In this document: piece by piece, positions 18,230 to 27,314 of the stretch | Numbering within the stretch: position 1 is the stretch's first letter | How the letters are laid out: every line of letters begins with the position of its first letter | Source: Nitrospira sp. | Lineage (GTDB): Bacteria > Nitrospirota > Nitrospiria > Nitrospirales > Nitrospiraceae | Direction of reading: 5' to 3' | Assembly (NCBI GenBank): GCA_018242765.1 | Contig: JAFEBH010000011.1 | Span: forward strand, 62,001 to 126,000 | DNA: 64,000 bases | Translations under genes and position numbers: made by a program | The notes under the pieces: model-generated | Told to the model about the DNA's origin: nothing | Databases searched by the model: none | The model's input: only the letters and a program-made list of their open reading frames with translations

Positions 18230-20617
18230 ATGAAACGCTGTGTGGTTTTGGGATTGATCGTCGTCATGGCAGTGGGGACGGTAGGATGCGGAGGGCCGGA
18301 GGAGCGTAAGGCCAAGTATCGTCTTCGAGCGCAAGAGTATTTTCAACAAGGGGACTATTCAAAGGCTCGTGTCGAGTTGAGAAACGTTCTGCAGATCGAT
18401 CCGAAAGACGTCGAAGCCTATCTGCTCTATGCCCAGGTCGAGGAAAAAGAACGCAACTGGCGGAATGCTTTCGCGGCGTATCAGCAGGTTGTGGAGCTGA
18501 GCCCGAATCACGAGCGCGCACTGGTCAAATTGGCGAAGTATTATCTGGAGATTCGTGCCGTGGAGCAAGCCGGGCAAATCACAGACCGATTGCTGGCTAC
18601 AAATTCGGATCATGTTCAGGCGCAGGCGATCAAGATCGCCATCGTTGCCTTGTCGGGAAACTTGAAGGGCGCTGTCGGCCAGGCCGAACAGCTTGTCTCT
18701 CGGGCGCCGATGGAGATCGATGCCGTCTTGCTGATTTCGTCTATCTACGCCTCGACGCAGCGTCCGGCTGAAGCGTTGCCGTATCTGCGTCAGGTGCTTC
18801 AGGTGAATCCCACCAATCTTGAATTGCTGGATGCCCTGGCGACGATCTCAATGAAACAGGGACATACCGAGGATGCCGAATCGACGCTCAAGCAGATCGT
18901 GAAGCTGGAACCGACGATCTTGTCCCACCGTCTTCGACTGGCGTCATTTTACGATCAACAGCAGCAGTACGAGAAGGCCCAGGCCATCATGCAGGAGGCG
19001 GTCCAGGCGAATCCCGAGGATGAGCGACGGCGAGTGGCGCTGGCGGAGTACGTCTCCAGGCGTCGTGGTTATGAATCAGCCGAAGCCGTGCTCCAACAAG
19101 CGAAGAAGGAGCTTCCGCATGCCGGTAAATTATGGTTTGCACTCGGCCATCTTTACGAAACGAAGGGGAAGAGTGAGAAGGCACGCGAAGTGTACCATGA
19201 ACTCCAGACAAAGTTTTCCGGTAAGCCGGAGGCCTTGGAGGCTCAGGTCAAGCTGGCAGGAATGGATTGGGTCGCCGGCAAAACTGAAGAGGCGGAGCAG
19301 CAGGTCGAGGCGGTCTTGAAGGAAAATCCTCGATCGATGGAAGCGCTGATGCTTCGTGGACGGATCGCCCTCCAGCGTGGGAAAGGTTCAGACGCCGTCG
19401 CCGACTTCCGTAGCGTCGTGAAGGATCAACCGGAGTCGACCGACAGTCATGTGTTGTTAGCCAAGGCTCATCTGATGACCGGCGAACCGGCATTGGCACG
19501 CGAAAGCCTGGGTCGGGCACTCGCCTTGAATCCAACGACGTTGGAGGCGCAGACGATGCTGGTAGGACTCGACGCCGCGGCGGGTCAGCTGAAGGAGGCC
19601 AAACAGCGGCTCGATCCGCTGATCGCCCAGAACCCCGGCAATGTCGCACTGCTCGGCATGCTGTTTCAAGTACAGCTGCAGGAGAAAGATTGGGGTAAGA
19701 CTCAAGACACTTTGCATAAGTTGCGCCAGGCTGGGGCCGATGAGAACGCCGCTGATCTGGCTGAAGGCCATGTCGCGCTGGTCCAACAGCGATGGGATAC
19801 TGCGGAAGCGGCCTATCGTCGGGCGGCAGAACGGCAGCCTTCTGCCGCAGAACCGCTCCTAGCTCTCGTGCAGATGGACATGCGTCGTGGGCGCCTTGCG
19901 TCGGCACAGAGTCGGTTGGAATACCTACTGGCCAAGTCATCGAATCATCCCTACGCGAACGGCCTTCTTGGTGAATTGTTGCTGACCAAGGGAGAGTCGG
20001 CGGCTGCGATAACTCATTTTGAAACGGCGACCCATCTGAACCCGAAATGGACCACTCCGTGGATTCATCTGGCGCGCACTCACTATGCACAGAAGCGAGC
20101 GGCCGAGGGAGATACGGTGCTGAGAACAGGAGTTGAGAACAATCCGGAAAGCGAACAACTGCGACTCTTGCTGGCCATGAGCCTGGCGACGCAGGGTCAC
20201 TATGATGACGCCATCAACCAATACGAAGCCGTGCTGCGGCGGACGCCCTCCTCGATTCTTGCTGCGAACAATCTGGCGGCAGTGCTGGTCGACCACAAGG
20301 GTGATCCCAAGAGTCTGGAGCGCGCGCTGACATTGAGCCGTGGCTTCGAGTCACAGAAACCGAACGCCTACTTACTCGATACGTTGGGTTGGACACACCA
20401 CAAGATGGGGCACCAGACCGATGCCGTTCGAATCCTGCAGCAGGCAATGACGTTAGTGCCGGATCATCCGATCCTCAATTATCATCTCGGTGCGGCCTAT
20501 GCGAAAGGTGGACAGCGCACCGAGGCACTCACGCATCTCAAGAAAGCCCTCGCCTCCGGTACGGCGTTTGAGGGATCGGACGAGGCCAAATCATTGCTCG
20601 GAAAGGTTTCAGGATGA
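18230..20617 (+). CDS. PrsT-like TPR-repeat lipoprotein of exosortase loci
   Basis: 795 residues. The signal peptide has a charged start (MKRC), a hydrophobic core and lipobox VGTVGC, so it is lipid-anchored. The remainder is almost entirely tetratricopeptide repeats (around 20 units, for example EAYLLYAQVEEKERNWRNAF and AETLYxxG-type turns), a solenoid scaffold. Length, lipobox and location match the family called PrsT (PEP-CTERM system TPR lipoprotein), thought to assist EPS export or exosortase-linked secretion. The start at 18230 is supported by GGGAGGAG eight bases upstream and by the signal peptide; earlier in-frame ATGs at 18188 and 18206 overlap the transferase gene. The stop overlaps the next start (ATGA). 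Confidence 0.87.
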   Translation: MKRCVVLGLIVVMAVGTVGCGGPEERKAKYRLRAQEYFQQGDYSKARVELRNVLQIDPKDVEAYLLYAQVEEKERNWRNAFAAYQQVVELSPNHERALVKLAKYYLEIRAVEQAGQITDRLLATNSDHVQAQAIKIAIVALSGNLKGAVGQAEQLVSRAPMEIDAVLLISSIYASTQRPAEALPYLRQVLQVNPTNLELLDALATISMKQGHTEDAESTLKQIVKLEPTILSHRLRLASFYDQQQQYEKAQAIMQEAVQANPEDERRRVALAEYVSRRRGYESAEAVLQQAKKELPHAGKLWFALGHLYETKGKSEKAREVYHELQTKFSGKPEALEAQVKLAGMDWVAGKTEEAEQQVEAVLKENPRSMEALMLRGRIALQRGKGSDAVADFRSVVKDQPESTDSHVLLAKAHLMTGEPALARESLGRALALNPTTLEAQTMLVGLDAAAGQLKEAKQRLDPLIAQNPGNVALLGMLFQVQLQEKDWGKTQDTLHKLRQAGADENAADLAEGHVALVQQRWDTAEAAYRRAAERQPSAAEPLLALVQMDMRRGRLASAQSRLEYLLAKSSNHPYANGLLGELLLTKGESAAAITHFETATHLNPKWTTPWIHLARTHYAQKRAAEGDTVLRTGVENNPESEQLRLLLAMSLATQGHYDDAINQYEAVLRRTPSSILAANNLAAVLVDHKGDPKSLERALTLSRGFESQKPNAYLLDTLGWTHHKMGHQTDAVRILQQAMTLVPDHPILNYHLGAAYAKGGQRTEALTHLKKALASGTAFEGSDEAKSLLGKVSG

Positions 20618-21225
20618 AGTTCATAAGTAGCGGTGGTGTCTTGGGGCGGTATGGTCGTCTCGGCGTGCTGGTTGGAACATTTTATATGGCGCTCATCGTC
20701 CACGGAACCGGCGTTGCCTCTGAACCCATGAATACAGAGTCTTCCTACCTCCTTGGACCGGAAGACGTGCTGAAAGTCGCAGTGTGGAAGGATGAGCATT
20801 TGACACAGGAAATGGTCGTGCGGCCGGACGGAATGATTACCTTCCCTTTAGCAGGGGAAGTCATGGCCGCGGGGCGGACGGCCGAGGATATCCGCCTTGA
20901 GATCACGAAACGTCTGACCAAATATCTGCCGACGCCGAATGTGACGGTAACCGTCGTTAAGGTGCAAAGCTATCGCATTTACGTACTTGGGCGTGTCGTT
21001 AAGCCGGGGGAGTATCAGGCTGGGCACAATACGGACGTGTTGCAAGCCCTGAGTATGGCCGGAGGCTTGACGCCCTATGCCGCGGAGAATGACATTAAGA
21101 TTATCCGTCGACAGAATGGAACTGATGAGATGGTCTTCCCGTTCCGCTACGGCGATGCGCGCAAGGGCAAGGATCTTGAGCAAAACATCGTGCTCCAGCG
21201 CGGTGATGTGGTGATGGTGCCGTGA
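20614..21225 (+). CDS. Wza-type polysaccharide export protein
   Basis: 203 residues with an N-terminal signal segment (about residues 17-35). The poly_export domain follows: YLLGPEDVLKVAVWKDEHLT, MVVRPDGMITFPLAGEVMAAG and LPTPNVTVTVVKVQSYRIYV. An SLBB-type domain comes next: VLGRVVKPGEYQAGHNTDVL and QALSMAGGLTPYA. The protein ends soon after VLQRGDVVMVP. This is the short form without a C-terminal outer-membrane helix. It would form the periplasmic or outer-membrane exit ring for EPS with the Wzz-like protein encoded downstream. Its start overlaps the TPR gene stop, indicating coupled translation. Confidence 0.9.
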   Translation: MKFISSGGVLGRYGRLGVLVGTFYMALIVHGTGVASEPMNTESSYLLGPEDVLKVAVWKDEHLTQEMVVRPDGMITFPLAGEVMAAGRTAEDIRLEITKRLTKYLPTPNVTVTVVKVQSYRIYVLGRVVKPGEYQAGHNTDVLQALSMAGGLTPYAAENDIKIIRRQNGTDEMVFPFRYGDARKGKDLEQNIVLQRGDVVMVP

Positions 21226-21229
21226 CGGG

Positions 21230-22504
21230 ATGGAGCTGCCGGCGATCGATCACAGCCTGGCGCGCACGTCGATCCGAGTTTGGAGCATGTTGCTGGTGGG
21301 GTTGTGCAGTATGGCAGCGGCATTAGAAACCTTGAATCGCCAGGCCGATGCGGCTGAATGGTCGGCGGCCCCGTCAATGAGTGTCAAGGGAGCCTACAAC
21401 AGCAACCTGCTATTGAATAGCGGACACAATGAAGTCTTCGGCTATTGGATTACCCCGGCGGTCAAGTTCAGAGGAGCGACGGAAACCCTGGACATCGAGG
21501 GAGAGACGAGAGCGGATTTTGTACATTATTTTGGCGACCAAGACAGGGAGTTCACGAACGTGTACTTCCCGCTCAGGGCGTCGTATCGATCGGAGCGACA
21601 CACTCTGGGGTTTGCGGGCGGGTTTACGCGAGACAATACCCTGCGTGGAGAATTGCAGCAGACCGGTTTGGTCCTCGGCTTTACGCAACGAAGCATGTGG
21701 ACGGCCGTCCCTACCTGGAAGATCGGGATCACCGAACGGTTATCATGGCAAAGCAGTTATCAGTTCATGGATGCTCAGTATCAGGACGGACGGAAATTCG
21801 GTCTGGCCGATTATCAGGTTCATGGCGTGGTGGCCGGTCCGACCTATAATGTGTCGGAATTGGATCAAATTCATATGACGGGCGAATTTACCAGGGTACG
21901 GATCCCTCTCGCCGGCCTTGAGTCGACCTATTATGGAGCGCAGGGCGGTTGGACCCACGATTTCGGCCATGAGGTGACTGGGTCGATCTCAGGAGGAGGT
22001 CGACTCGTGAGTTCAACGCAGGATATTCCGGCAATCCCGGGCATTCTTGGGATTCTCTTGGGAAGAAGCAGCAATCGCTCGGTCACCAGCCATGAGATTG
22101 TGTGGGTGTTCCGAGGTTCCTTGCGCAAACAATTCGAGCGATCGATGGTTGAGATCGAGGGGAGCCGTGAAATCAACCCGAGCGGGTTCGGCCGTCTGTT
22201 GCAAACCGATCGTGTGGGTGGGTTATTCTCTCACAACCTCACGGAAACGCTGACCGCCTCTTTGAACGGAGCACTCTATTTCGTATCGGGAATCACAACG
22301 ACGGAGGGGAGCCTTCCTCTGAATCGGACGCGATTTTTCTCAGTCGGTCCGACCCTGTCCTGGAAATTCGCTCAATGGTGGTCGGTGGATGTCTCCTATA
22401 CCTACGGAGAGCGAGCCGTCGACGGTCTCGATCAACGTAACGGTGCCAATTCGACCTTCATCATGCTGACGTATATGGGGGACAAATGGTCGGTGTCTCG
22501 ATGA
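21230..22504 (+). CDS. outer-membrane beta-barrel protein of the EPS locus (EpsL-like)
   Basis: 424 residues with a signal peptide (hydrophobic core MLLVGLCSMAAAL, cleavage likely near ADAAEW). The mature part is alternating polar/aromatic strands (VYFPLRASYRSERHTLGFAG; WWSVDVSYTYGERAV) ending in a C-terminal aromatic strand, as expected for a barrel of about 14-18 strands. Proteins of this kind sit beside Wza and Wzz genes in exosortase EPS clusters and may provide the outer-membrane channel. It begins five bases after the export gene and overlaps the Wzz-like start in an ATGA. There is no enzymatic motif. Confidence 0.78.
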   Translation: MELPAIDHSLARTSIRVWSMLLVGLCSMAAALETLNRQADAAEWSAAPSMSVKGAYNSNLLLNSGHNEVFGYWITPAVKFRGATETLDIEGETRADFVHYFGDQDREFTNVYFPLRASYRSERHTLGFAGGFTRDNTLRGELQQTGLVLGFTQRSMWTAVPTWKIGITERLSWQSSYQFMDAQYQDGRKFGLADYQVHGVVAGPTYNVSELDQIHMTGEFTRVRIPLAGLESTYYGAQGGWTHDFGHEVTGSISGGGRLVSSTQDIPAIPGILGILLGRSSNRSVTSHEIVWVFRGSLRKQFERSMVEIEGSREINPSGFGRLLQTDRVGGLFSHNLTETLTASLNGALYFVSGITTTEGSLPLNRTRFFSVGPTLSWKFAQWWSVDVSYTYGERAVDGLDQRNGANSTFIMLTYMGDKWSVSR

Positions 22505-24270
22505 GCCAAGAGCGAAGGTTGCCGAATCGGGTGGTTGTGCGTACCAAGACCTTCTCTGACTACTTGGTCTTGTTACGTCGTCGTCGCACGCTGATTGTGG
22601 GGGTCGGAATAGCACTACTGGCCGCCAGCATCGCGCTCGCGTTTCTCCTGCCGGCGATTTATCGGTCGACTGCGACGATTTTGATCGAAGAGCAGGAAAT
22701 CCCGCCGGATCTTGTCCGCTCCGCCATCGCGACCTATGCGGATCAACGCATCGAGACGATCAAGCAACAGGTGCTCAGCCGAGCCACGCTCTGGCGCATC
22801 GTCGAACAGTACGAGCTGTACAAGAGTCTTCGCCAACGGAGCCCGACGGAAGAAGTACTGACTCGGTTCACCAAGGATATTCAGATTGAGGTCATGAACG
22901 TCAAAGTCATCGATAAGCGGACACAGAATCCGACGCAGGCCACGATCGCCTTCACCTTGGCCTATGACGGGGAAAGTCCTGCACTGGCACAGAAAGTCGC
23001 CAATGAATTGACGAGTCTGTTCTTAAACGAAAATTTGAAGACACGTGAACGCCATGCGCAGGAGACGACGATCTTCCTGAAACGTGAGTCGGAGAATCTG
23101 GCCCGGCACATTCTTGCGCTGGAGGAAAAAATATCGGCTGTGAAACAGCGAGCGAACGGCGCGTTGCCGGAACTCGTCCAACTCAATATGCAGCTTATGA
23201 ATCAAGCGGAACGGGAACTCATGGATGCCGATCGCGATATCCGAGCCCTTCGCGAGCGTAAGACCTTTCTGGAGGGAGAATTGGCCACGCTGAAGCCGCA
23301 TACTCCGATCATCAGCGCCAGCGGCGAACGGTTGTTGGACTCAGGAGAACGCTTGAAGGCATTGCGCGCGCAGTTTGCCAGTGTCTCGGGCTATCTCTTA
23401 CCTGATCATCCGGATATCGTCAAACTGAAGCAGGAGCTTGGTTCCCTTGAAAAGGAAACCGGCGCCTCGGACGTTCGCGATGAGTTGTCGAAACGGCTCA
23501 CGGCGGAACGGGCCCTGTTGGATGATCTTCGTGGGCGTATGCATGATGCGCATCCTGACCTGATCCGTGCTCAAGAAGTTGTGGCTTCGCTTGAACGGGA
23601 ATTGCAGGAGGCGACCGATCGGGTTGCGGCATCGGCGACCATCAAGCCGGAGAACCCCGCGTATATCAATATTGAGTCGCAATTGGCTTCGACGAATGCC
23701 TCATTGACATCGCTCGAGTCGACTCGGTCGAGCCTCAAACGTCGCATGGCAGAGTATACGAAGCGACTGGAAGTGACACCAAGCATTGAGCCTGAGTATT
23801 TAGATTTGGTCCGAGATCGAGAGAACTCCGTCCATAAACACCAAGAGATTACCTCTCGGTTGATGGAGGCCCAGGTATCGGCTGAGCTGGAAGTACAGCG
23901 AAAAGGCGAACGATTTTCGTTGATCAATCCCCCGGAGTTGCCGGAAAAGCCGGAGCGGCCCAATCGGCTTGCGATCTTGGTCCTCGGAGCCTTTCTCGCC
24001 GTCGGAGGAGGAATCGGCTCGGGAGTGGCGATGGATAACGTAGATCGCACCATCCATACTCCGGAACAGTTCGGTCGTGCACTGCAGGGCTTGACGTTGG
24101 CCGTTATCCCCTACCTTCCGTCCCATGGCGAGATGATCTCCATAGGCCGTCGCCGTAAGCTCCTCGGGTTCGCAAGTCTCGGTGTCGTTGCGCTTGGAGC
24201 TGTGGTACTGCACCTGGCATGGATGCCGCTGGATGTCCTGTGGTACGCGATTTGGCGGAAACTCGGATGA
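22501..24270 (+). CDS. Wzz-type EPS chain-length determinant
   Basis: 589 residues. Two transmembrane segments flank a long periplasmic region: the first near residues 28-52 (LIVGVGIALLAASIALAFLL), the second near 485-505 (AILVLGAFLAVGGGIGSG). A further hydrophobic stretch lies close to the C-terminus. The periplasmic part is rich in heptads (for example around residues 200-300 and 390-450), predicting coiled coil. The proline-rich segment NPPELPEKPERPNR before the second helix is the Wzz/GumC signature. There is no kinase domain; that is supplied by the next gene. The start is the ATG overlapping the barrel gene stop. Confidence 0.88.
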   Translation: MSQERRLPNRVVVRTKTFSDYLVLLRRRRTLIVGVGIALLAASIALAFLLPAIYRSTATILIEEQEIPPDLVRSAIATYADQRIETIKQQVLSRATLWRIVEQYELYKSLRQRSPTEEVLTRFTKDIQIEVMNVKVIDKRTQNPTQATIAFTLAYDGESPALAQKVANELTSLFLNENLKTRERHAQETTIFLKRESENLARHILALEEKISAVKQRANGALPELVQLNMQLMNQAERELMDADRDIRALRERKTFLEGELATLKPHTPIISASGERLLDSGERLKALRAQFASVSGYLLPDHPDIVKLKQELGSLEKETGASDVRDELSKRLTAERALLDDLRGRMHDAHPDLIRAQEVVASLERELQEATDRVAASATIKPENPAYINIESQLASTNASLTSLESTRSSLKRRMAEYTKRLEVTPSIEPEYLDLVRDRENSVHKHQEITSRLMEAQVSAELEVQRKGERFSLINPPELPEKPERPNRLAILVLGAFLAVGGGIGSGVAMDNVDRTIHTPEQFGRALQGLTLAVIPYLPSHGEMISIGRRRKLLGFASLGVVALGAVVLHLAWMPLDVLWYAIWRKLG

Positions 24271-24297
24271 AGTAGAAAACGGAGAGGAGGACTCGTG

Positions 24298-25134
24298 ATG
24301 GAATATCTCCATCAAGCGCAGGAGCAATTTAAGCGACAGAACGGCTCATCAGATCATGAGCTGCCTCGCTCGGGCGGGAATTCCCTGAGTCAGACTTCGG
24401 TGATCGTCTATTCCTCGACCAGAACGATCTCGCTTCCTGACCATGAGACGCGGGCCTACCCATTGATCACCGGTTCCGAGGAAGGAGAATTTGTCGACGC
24501 CTACAAGATGCTGCGGGCTCGAGTGATTCGTCGGTTTAGTGAAAAGGGATGGACCGTTCTGGGAGTCTCCAGTCCCACTGCGCATGAGGGGAAGACCTTG
24601 ACGGCAGTGAACCTCTCGCTGGCTCTCGCGCTGGACCTGGCTCATACGGTGTTATTGGTCGATGCGGATCTGAGGCACCCGAATGTTCATCGTGCATTTG
24701 GATTAGAGCAGGCCCAGGGGTTGACGGAATACTTGTTCGATGCCGCGCCGCTCACGCAACTGCTGATTCACCCAGGAGTCGGGCGATTGGTTTTTCTTCC
24801 GGGAGGCCGTGCGATCAAAAATTCCGCGGAGGCTCTGGCCTCGCCGAAGATGGCCGCCCTTGCGCAAGAACTCAAACATCGCTACCCGTCCCGTTTGATC
24901 GTGTTCGATCTCCCTCCGATCTTGTCCCGTCCGGATGTCTTGGGGGTCAGTCCCTATATCGACGCATTGCTGCTTGTGGCTGAAGAAGGCCGAACCTCCT
25001 CAGCAGATGTGGAGCAAGCGCTCGCGGTCATCGGTGGCAGTATTCCGATCCTCGGGGGAGTCCTCAATAAATCGGGACGCAAGCAATTGACTACACGACG
25101 AGCAATGGACTTGTTCCGGACAGATGTGGGCTGA
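24298..25134 (+). CDS. CpsD/CapB-family tyrosine autokinase-like ATPase
   Basis: 278 residues. The deviant Walker A SSPTAHEGKTLTAVNLSL is about residues 90-107, and Walker A' is VLLVDADLRHPNVH. Also present are GLTEYLFD and LIVFDLPPILSRPDVL (Walker B), as in bacterial BY-kinases. It would pair with the Wzz-like protein encoded upstream to control polymer length and export. A clear C-terminal tyrosine cluster is missing, so autophosphorylation as in CpsD or Wzc is uncertain. The start at 24298 is set by GGAGG seven bases upstream; GTG 24295 is the alternative. Confidence 0.85.
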   Translation: MEYLHQAQEQFKRQNGSSDHELPRSGGNSLSQTSVIVYSSTRTISLPDHETRAYPLITGSEEGEFVDAYKMLRARVIRRFSEKGWTVLGVSSPTAHEGKTLTAVNLSLALALDLAHTVLLVDADLRHPNVHRAFGLEQAQGLTEYLFDAAPLTQLLIHPGVGRLVFLPGGRAIKNSAEALASPKMAALAQELKHRYPSRLIVFDLPPILSRPDVLGVSPYIDALLLVAEEGRTSSADVEQALAVIGGSIPILGGVLNKSGRKQLTTRRAMDLFRTDVG

Positions 25135-25139
25135 GGACC

Positions 25140-25630
25140 AGGTACGAGACACATTATCACTTGAAGGCGAAGCCGTTTGCGTTGGTGCCGGATCCTGGAA
25201 TTCTCTACTTGGGTGCGAAACATAAGGCGGCCCTCAATCTCCTGGAGTATGGGTTGGTCAACGGGGCGGCATTCATTGTCATTGCCGGAGAGCCGGGCAC
25301 CGGGAAGACCACGCTCTTGAACCGGCTGTTTGACGAGACTCGTCATCCTTGGACCATCGGGGTTCTCTCCAACACACACCAGGTTTAGAGGACTCCTGCC
25401 GTGGATCGGCACGGCATTTGACCTACAACTTGCAGGCATGAGCGAGACGGATGCCTTTCAGAAATTCTCGCGTTTCTTGGAGCAGGAACGGGGTGTGGGC
25501 CGTCGTGTGCTCGTGGTCGTCGCTGAAGCCCAAAACATGGGACCGGCAATATTGGAAGAGCTCCGGGTACTCTCGAACCATCAATGATGGATGCCGTCGA
25601 TCGTTGCAGATCGTGCTCTCTGGCCAACTA
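25140..25630 (+). pseudogene. remnant of exosortase-locus ExeA-like AAA ATPase, truncated by an IS
   Basis: The residues match the secretion ATPase found at the end of exosortase EPS loci: YETHYHLKAKPFALVPDP, Walker A AGEPGTGKTTLLNRL, GVLSNTH, then FRGLLPWIGTAFDLQL, EAQNMGPAILEELRVLSN and SLQIVLSGQ. Decay is extensive. The expected ATG before TAC-GAG-ACA is AGG at 25140. The frame shifts near 25380 (a TAG follows) and again near 25577 (a TGA follows). The Walker B Asp is Ala (VVAEAQ for VVDEAQ). The gene is then cut at 25630 by the insertion element. It is not expected to be functional. An intact copy may exist elsewhere, or the function may have been lost. Confidence 0.85.
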
Positions 25631-26469
25631 GGCTCAGAACTCATTCTTTGAGATCGAAGATGACGGTTGGGCGAGACAGATCGCGGAGAAGAAGGTGTGG
25701 GTACAGCGAGCGTACCGCAGGGCGATCCGGCGCCGATCCTCGATCCGGCCGAACAGGATCTCGATTTTGTGGCGCTGTTTGTAGCGTGTTTTGCTGTAGC
25801 GGCGCCGTGTCGTTCGGTTCTTGCGCGGCGAGATGCACGGTTTGACGCTCTGCTTCTTCAAGGCGGTGATAAGCCAATCAGCGTCATAGCCGCGGTCGGC
25901 GAGCAGATGTTTTGCTTTGGGAAGACTGGACAGAAAGCGTCTCGCGCCTGTGTCATCGTTCGTCTGCCCTTCCGTCAGCAACAGGCGCACCGGCTTGCCC
26001 GTGTCGTCACATACGGCGTGCATTTTCGAATTCAGACCGCCTTTCGTGCGGCCAATACAGCGGGGTACTGCCCCTTTGTGAGCAGGCTGGCCGCGGTTCT
26101 GTGGGCCTTCAGATGCGTGGGATCGATCATCAGGCATTCTCTCGCCCCATGCGGTCGTGACAATTCGCGGAAGATCTTGTTGAAGATCCCCGCTCGGCTC
26201 CAGCGCACAAAACGGGTGTAGAGCGTTTTGTGCGGACCAGAGGCCTTCGGCGCATCCTTCCATTGAAGACCGTACCGGATCACAGATGATCCCGCTGATT
26301 ACCCGCACATCATCCACTCGCGGAACGCCGTGCGAGACCGGAAAATATGGCTGATCCTGTTCAACTGCGTCTGGTCAACAGAAGCATGTCACTCATGGCC
26401 ATCTCCAGCCAGAGTGAAGCACCTACTATTTGGTGAGGGAATCCTAAAACTTAATGAGTCCTGACCCTA
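25628..26469. mobile_element. IS5-family (IS427-like) insertion sequence with CTA target duplication
   Basis: Terminal inverted repeats are near-perfect: GGCTCAGAACTCATT at 25631 and, on the other strand, GGGTCAGGACTCATT ending at 26466 (13 of 15 identical). CTA at 25628-25630 and again at 26467-26469 is the likely target duplication. The element itself (25631-26466, 836 bp) is of normal IS427-group length and carries one broken transposase on the minus strand. It sits inside the ATPase remnant. Confidence 0.85.
25641..26396 (-). pseudogene. IS5-family transposase, frame-broken
   Basis: Start at ATG 26396 (MSDMLLLT-like). Segments of a DDE transposase are spread over several frames: GVPRVDD and VRVISGII in one frame; YGLQWKDAPK, YTRFVRWSRAGIF and LMIDPTHLKAHRTAASLL in a second; GAVPRCIGRTKGGLNSKMHA, LLADRGYDADW and HKIEILFGRIEDRRRIA in a third. 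The last switch, near AAAGGGG, may be the programmed frameshift used by IS427-group elements. The early two-base loss (around 26285), a stop soon after the start, and a one-base loss near the C-terminus are not. The DDE residues (D in IDPTH, D in ADRGYD, E in IEILFGR) are present. Probably inactive. Confidence 0.8.
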
Positions 26470-26664
26470 GTGAGTGGTCTGCCCATAAAATCTCATAGGT
26501 CAGAGTTGCCTCAGACGGCGATCTAGGATTCCGCACATGCAGGGTCTGACCCATTCTCCTCTCCCCCCCCCTTTCGACGTAACTCCTTCAGATCTAGTTG
26601 GAATTCGCCTCCCTGCTACAGTTCTCATAGACAGGATGCGAACACCACACAGGAGGGAGCGACG
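26467..26664. other. gap between IS and CxxC protein gene
   Basis: No gene. It contains a C-rich stretch (about 26560-26575) and the ribosome site of the next gene. No clear continuation of the interrupted ATPase gene is visible after the IS, so its 3' part seems to be deleted. Confidence 0.4.
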
Positions 26665-26901
26665 ATGAGCTGCACACGTTGCCAGGGGTTGATGCTGGAA
26701 GAACACATGATCGACATGGAAGCAGGTTATGGCGAAATGTGGAGTGTGAGTACGCGTTGTGTCAATTGCGGTCATCGGAATGATGCCGTTATTAAACAGC
26801 ACCGTCAGTTGTTCACCAAACCAATAATGGCGATGATGGCAGTTCATGAGACGTTCAACCTGGATCGGGAATCAGAGGAAGTGGAATCGCTGGCCGCCTA
26901 G
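26665..26901 (+). CDS. small four-cysteine (zinc-ribbon-like) protein
   Basis: 78 residues, MSCTRCQGLMLEE at the start and RCVNCGHR in the middle, giving two CxxC pairs 26 residues apart, as in a zinc ribbon. The C-terminal half is Met-rich then acidic. GGAGG lies nine bases upstream of the ATG. The specific function is not recognised; proteins of this size with paired CxxC motifs often bind zinc and contact nucleic acid or partner proteins. It is followed closely by a receiver-domain gene, so the two may be co-transcribed. Confidence 0.75.
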   Translation: MSCTRCQGLMLEEHMIDMEAGYGEMWSVSTRCVNCGHRNDAVIKQHRQLFTKPIMAMMAVHETFNLDRESEEVESLAA

Positions 26902-26951
26902 CAAAGTTGGTGTGCGGAGTTCGAGTGCTGGAGCACGAAAGGGACATGGTG

Positions 26952-27314
26952 ATGAGGCCTCCCACGGTTCTAGTGATTGAAGACGATGCGTCGGTGAGAA
27001 CATTACTGGCCCAGATTCTCGAGGATGCGGGGTATCAAACCTACGAGGCTGCCAATGGCCGAGAGGGGCTTGAACGGTTCCGGGCGCAGCCCATGGATCT
27101 GGTCATTACAGACTTGGAGATGCCTGAAATGAATGGGCTGGACCTCATCTTGGAACTGACTCGCGCGTTTCTGAATGTGAAAGTCATTGCCATGAGTGGA
27201 CACTCCTCAGATGAACTGCAGACGGCCAGGCTCCTTGGGGCGCGGCAGACTTTTGCGAAGCCGCTGGATCTTCCAACATTGCTTCGTGCCATTCAGTATG
27301 AATTACTGCATTAG
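26952..27314 (+). CDS. single-domain response regulator (CheY-like receiver)
   Basis: 120 residues, one receiver domain and no output domain. Acidic pocket Asp11/Asp12, phosphorylation site Asp54 in DLVITDLEMPEMNG, Ser82 in IAMSGHSS, and Lys103 in TFAKPLD. The start at 26952 is favoured because AGGGA lies seven bases upstream; the frame is open back to 26907 without a good ribosome site. It probably relays phosphate or controls a partner by contact. No kinase is adjacent; the kinases at 58.5-63.3 kb are possible partners only by being in the same window. Confidence 0.85.
   Translation: MRPPTVLVIEDDASVRTLLAQILEDAGYQTYEAANGREGLERFRAQPMDLVITDLEMPEMNGLDLILELTRAFLNVKVIAMSGHSSDELQTARLLGARQTFAKPLDLPTLLRAIQYELLH

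Noticed and set aside
19248..20090. 280-residue minus-strand open frame inside the TPR gene
   Set aside because: Overlaps a continuous TPR solenoid; translation is Pro/Arg/Ser-rich as is usual for antisense of GC-rich genes.
25912..26221. Plus-strand open frames within the IS
   Set aside because: Antisense of the transposase; no independent domain.
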